35,360 bases of DNA, taken from NCBI GenBank assembly GCA_001579985.1, contig LRSR01010617.1, positions 1 through 35,360 of the forward strand, given 5' to 3'. This document shows positions 34,409 through 35,360 of the stretch, piece after piece. Under the pieces are notes generated by a model that was not told the origin of the DNA, ran no database searches, and saw only the letters and a list, made by a program, of their open reading frames with translations. Position 1 is the stretch's first letter. Each line of letters opens with the position of its first letter. Position numbers and translations under genes: made by a program. The stretch is from Hypsibius dujardini (taxonomy: Eukaryota; Tardigrada; Eutardigrada; Parachela; Hypsibiidae).

Positions 34409-34687
34409 GGTCTGTCTGTCTGTCTGTCTGTCGCTCTGTCAGTCTCTTTCTGTATGTCGCTCTGTCTGTCAGTCTGCGTGGTACAGTATGTCTGACTATT
34501 CAGCGGACGTCTTGATTGACGACTGTCGGTCTGTAAGGCCATTGTCCGGTCTTAAGATGTTGTTTCTTCCACTACAGCTCGAAGTGCGTCCAAGAAAGGC
34601 AAAGAAAGCCAGGCCAAGAAAGCCAAAAGTGAATGGGAACAGTTTGCAGAATTGATCAAGAAGCAAAATGGAGGCGGCAACGCATAA
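28814..34687 (+). CDS. Unrecognised low-complexity, probably nuclear protein, 15 exons, all introns phase 1
   Basis: Exons: 28814-28970, 29489-29557, 30335-30886, 31132-31242, 31375-31638, 32024-32266, 32348-32446, 32515-32592, 32685-32807, 32913-33014, 33124-33228, 33340-33489, 33793-33948, 34025-34159, 34578-34687 (817 aa). I do not recognise the family. Seen: an acidic, Gly/Asp/Tyr-rich N-terminus (DLNDLL...DYNFVFDSDLQDL); a basic patch RRRMFKVKVNIHKAPFGFQRP; a long Ser/Pro/Lys-rich, disorder-like middle with acidic patches; three KVNL repeats; a possible SUMO-interacting motif DEDEIVVTG (about 554-562); NLS-like VQRKRPPPKERP and KKGKESQAKKAK; and a C-terminal SEWEQFAELIKKQ helix. No catalytic motif, signal peptide or membrane segment. 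All 14 introns interrupt after the first codon base, unlike the neighbouring genes. ATG 28814 is the first in frame after a stop. Function unknown; nuclear location is inferred. Confidence 0.85.
30986..31044. repeat. (AGAC)n tract in intron 3 of the unknown gene
   Basis: A nearly pure AGAC/GACA array with one GCAG interruption sits in intron 3 (30887-31131). It reads as AGAC in the transcript and is therefore complementary to the GTCT tract in intron 14 of the same gene. Confidence 0.92.
32095..32148 (+). repeat. Three 18-bp in-frame repeats (AKVNLT units) in exon 6
   Basis: Three consecutive 18-bp units encode TKVNLP, AKVNLT and AKVNLT. The second and third units are identical in DNA and the first differs at a few positions, which indicates recent in-frame tandem duplication inside the disordered part of the unknown protein (about residues 408-426). 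Confidence 0.9.
34191..34475. repeat. GTCT microsatellite in intron 14 of the unknown gene
   Basis: Two blocks (34191-34232 and about 34324-34475) of CTGT tetramers with CGGT, CTCT and CAGT variants lie wholly in intron 14 (34160-34577). Cys/Leu/Ser open frames here are artefacts. Confidence 0.92.
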
Positions 34688-35360
34688 AAGTAGTCTTTCA
34701 CTAGTAGTCTTTCACTAGTAGTAGATACATGTAGATTCGAGATTACGATGGACCAATTTTTTCTATGTTTTAGTTTTTCTCCGAAAATCATATTACTCAT
34801 GTTCTTTCATTGTCACACAATCATGCTGTCTGATTCTCACAGGCGCATTATTATTGTAGTATACATCATCATTGCCTTCACAGAGTATTTCACTTCGTTT
34901 AGACTTACAGCCGTGACTGGCTGTCAATTGATACGACGACAGCTTTCTCTGGATTTGATCAGTTTTAACAAATAATAAACAAACTGAAAGGCGTAAAACG
35001 CGTGGAAATAGTATGTCAGTGCTCCGCCGGATAAACTTTTAGAATGGGTGGTGTAATCGTGGAAGGGCGGACAAAATGATACTTTGGACCATCTGTCGAG
35101 CCATGTGTTATATGAAGAGATGATTGAAAAATTTGATGCGTAGTGACGGAAGATGGGGCAAACAATCAGATCATTGAAGAGCAGTTCGAGATGGTTATGA
35201 TGAATTGAAGCGACTGGTGGAGGAGTGTAAGGATGTCGACTGTAGGTTTTGATAAAGGTATGTAAGATATTGCAGTTTGATTTTGTTTTGCATTATTTTA
35301 TGTCTTCTTTTGTCCATTAGGATCATGCCGGTTAGTATGTGGTTAGGCTTGAAAGCGAGT
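34688..35360. other. 3' end of the unknown gene and unassigned edge sequence
   Basis: Directly after the stop codon a 14-bp unit AGTAGTCTTTCACT is present twice in tandem (34689-34716). The rest of the probable 3' UTR runs to the AATAAA near 34974. Beyond it, a frame at about 35178-35235 reads DGYDELKRLVEECKDVDC before a stop and could be part of an exon of a next gene, but it is too short to call. Nothing else is visible. Confidence 0.5.
34974..34979 (+). terminator. Canonical poly(A) signal AATAAA
   Basis: AATAAA occurs 287 nt after the stop codon of the unknown gene, in an AT-rich setting and in the right orientation. It is the most likely cleavage and polyadenylation signal for that transcript. 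Confidence 0.6.

Noticed and set aside
35178-35235. Possible exon of a next gene (DGYDELKRLVEECKDVDC)
   Set aside because: Only about 20 codons, with no clear acceptor and no partner exon before the window edge.

Overview
The window reads as animal nuclear DNA: GT-AG introns throughout, most of them 60-1,100 bp, AT-rich intergenic DNA, and intron-borne GACA/GTCT satellites. A synapsin with arthropod-like A, C and E domains, a TDRD9/spindle-E helicase and the remains of a peritrophin-type chitin-binding cuticle gene together suggest an ecdysozoan. A tardigrade or other panarthropod is my best guess, but it is inferred from protein content, not proven. There is no bacterial operon, CRISPR array or RNA gene that I can support.

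Layout. 904-6107 (+): a 14-exon secreted ADAMTS-type zinc metalloprotease. 6108-8118: intergenic DNA and the likely synapsin promoter/5' UTR. 8119-14985 (+): a 7-exon synapsin, with a 123-bp inverted-repeat element in intron 1. 16222-16848 (-): a decayed chitin-binding (CBM14) gene carrying an in-frame stop, a frameshift and a lost cysteine; a short inverted copy of its tail lies at 17380-17454. 17863-28074 (-): a 33-exon TDRD9/spindle-E DExH helicase with a Tudor domain and a C-terminal zinc finger. 28075-28813: a head-to-head promoter region. 28814-34687 (+): a 15-exon gene for an unrecognised, low-complexity, probably nuclear protein. 34688-35360: its 3' end and unassigned sequence.

I built all four gene models by hand. 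At every junction the reading phase closes and splice dinucleotides are present (one GC-AG, the rest GT-AG), and the modelled coding lengths are multiples of three (740, 821, 1,571 and 818 codons including stop).

The genes do not form one pathway: an extracellular protease, a synaptic-vesicle protein, a germline piRNA helicase and an unknown protein. The most unusual object is the last gene. All 14 of its introns are phase 1, so every internal exon can be skipped without breaking the frame, and exons 4-14 are flanked by complementary AGAC and GTCT tracts.
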